Assembly (NCBI GenBank): GCA_964627665.1
Contig: CAZVKG010000005.1
Location: 19,215 to 83,214 of the forward strand
DNA: 64,000 nucleotides
Reading direction: 5' to 3'
From: UBA1351 sp964627665
GTDB lineage: Bacteria > Bacillota > Clostridia > Lachnospirales > Vallitaleaceae
Shown: piece after piece, positions 63,807 through 64,000 of the stretch
How the letters are laid out: the number at the start of each line of letters is the position of its first letter
Position numbering within the stretch: the first letter of the stretch is position 1
Made by a program: the position numbers and the translations under genes
Notes under the pieces: generated by a model
The model's input: only the letters and a program-made list of their open reading frames with translations
What the model was told of the DNA's origin: nothing
Database searches by the model: none

Positions 63807-64000
63807 TTTATGAACCTCCAGTGTATTTAATCATTAAGCAACTGTTGAGGTAAAGATCTAGCTTTACCTCAACCAAAAAAACTTTATCTAAAAACTTTAA
63901 TTTTTCAGAAATCATCGCATCATAAGAAAACTTCAATTCTATCAAACCCTAGGTGGTAGACTAGTTGTCATGTAGTTGAAAAAATAGTATAGTGTCTATA
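63807..64000. other. Window end, no recognised gene; contains an inverted repeat
   Basis: GTTGAGGTAAAG and CTTTACCTCAAC (63844-63855 and 63862-63873) are perfect 12-base arms with a six-base loop. Neither side has the T tract of a standard terminator. The remaining bases show no recognisable coding frame. Confidence 0.5.

Noticed and set aside
63810..63965. A short minus-strand open frame of about 48 codons at the right edge
   Set aside because: It starts with TTG just after an in-frame stop, has no ribosome site and shows no recognisable protein pattern.

Overview
The window looks like a chromosomal segment of a low-GC, Gram-positive anaerobe of the class Clostridia. This is inferred from strong AGGAGG-type ribosome sites, TTGACA-17-TATAAT promoters, FeoA/FeoB with a Cys-rich FeoB partner, CarD, a Na+-pumping carboxyl decarboxylase, YesM/YesN two-component pairs and CUT1 sugar ABC importers. 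I cannot name the genus. No tRNA, rRNA, CRISPR array, insertion sequence or prophage was seen. No intergenic stretch exceeds 300 bases; the first 523 bases are a gene cut by the window edge.

Layout. (1) 1-13.2 kb is housekeeping and stress: a CheY-like regulator with a truncated membrane gene, argS, a cupin, an aldo/keto reductase, a Fur-controlled iron uptake locus (feoA, feoB and a 48-residue FeoB-associated protein), a gnd/glyoxalase-fold/amidase lipoprotein operon, a cation:proton antiporter and a PAS-GGDEF-EAL protein. (2) 13.3-22.3 kb is the first glycan-uptake unit: a stand-alone binding lipoprotein, a YesM-type kinase and a YesN-type regulator, then a binding protein, two permeases and a nucleoside-hydrolase-like enzyme. 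(3) 22.4-26.9 kb holds an MFS transporter and an SNF2-type ATPase. (4) 27-40.2 kb is the second unit: binding protein, two permeases (one with an in-frame TAG), a GH63-like hydrolase, a second kinase/regulator pair, a 1019-residue glycosidase, then a racemase-like protein, a four-carbon acid sugar kinase and a beta-keto acid cleavage enzyme. (5) 40.2-52 kb holds a GH127 enzyme, two LacI regulators, a second nucleoside-hydrolase-like protein, a Fic protein, and an operon of sugar isomerase, split transketolase and FGGY kinase. (6) 52-64 kb returns to core functions: uvrA, carD, a Uma2 nuclease, a SEC-C protein, tcdA, the four-gene Na+-translocating decarboxylase operon with a divergent LysR regulator, and a frameshifted anchored protein.

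How it works together. None of the glycosidases in regions 2, 4 and 5 has a signal peptide, so the picture is import of oligosaccharides by lipoprotein-dependent ABC transporters and hydrolysis inside the cell. The released sugars would feed the isomerase/kinase/transketolase operon and the acid-sugar module. Recurrent TTTAGTTAA-like sites near several of these promoters suggest shared LacI control. The enzyme set (rhamnosidase-like, beta-L-arabinofuranosidase, isomerase plus FGGY kinase plus two-subunit transketolase) would suit a pectin-type side chain containing arabinose, rhamnose and possibly apiose. That is a hypothesis, not a demonstrated function. Two genes are visibly damaged as read: the permease at 38.3 kb (one TAG) and the last gene (frameshift at a nine-base homopolymer).
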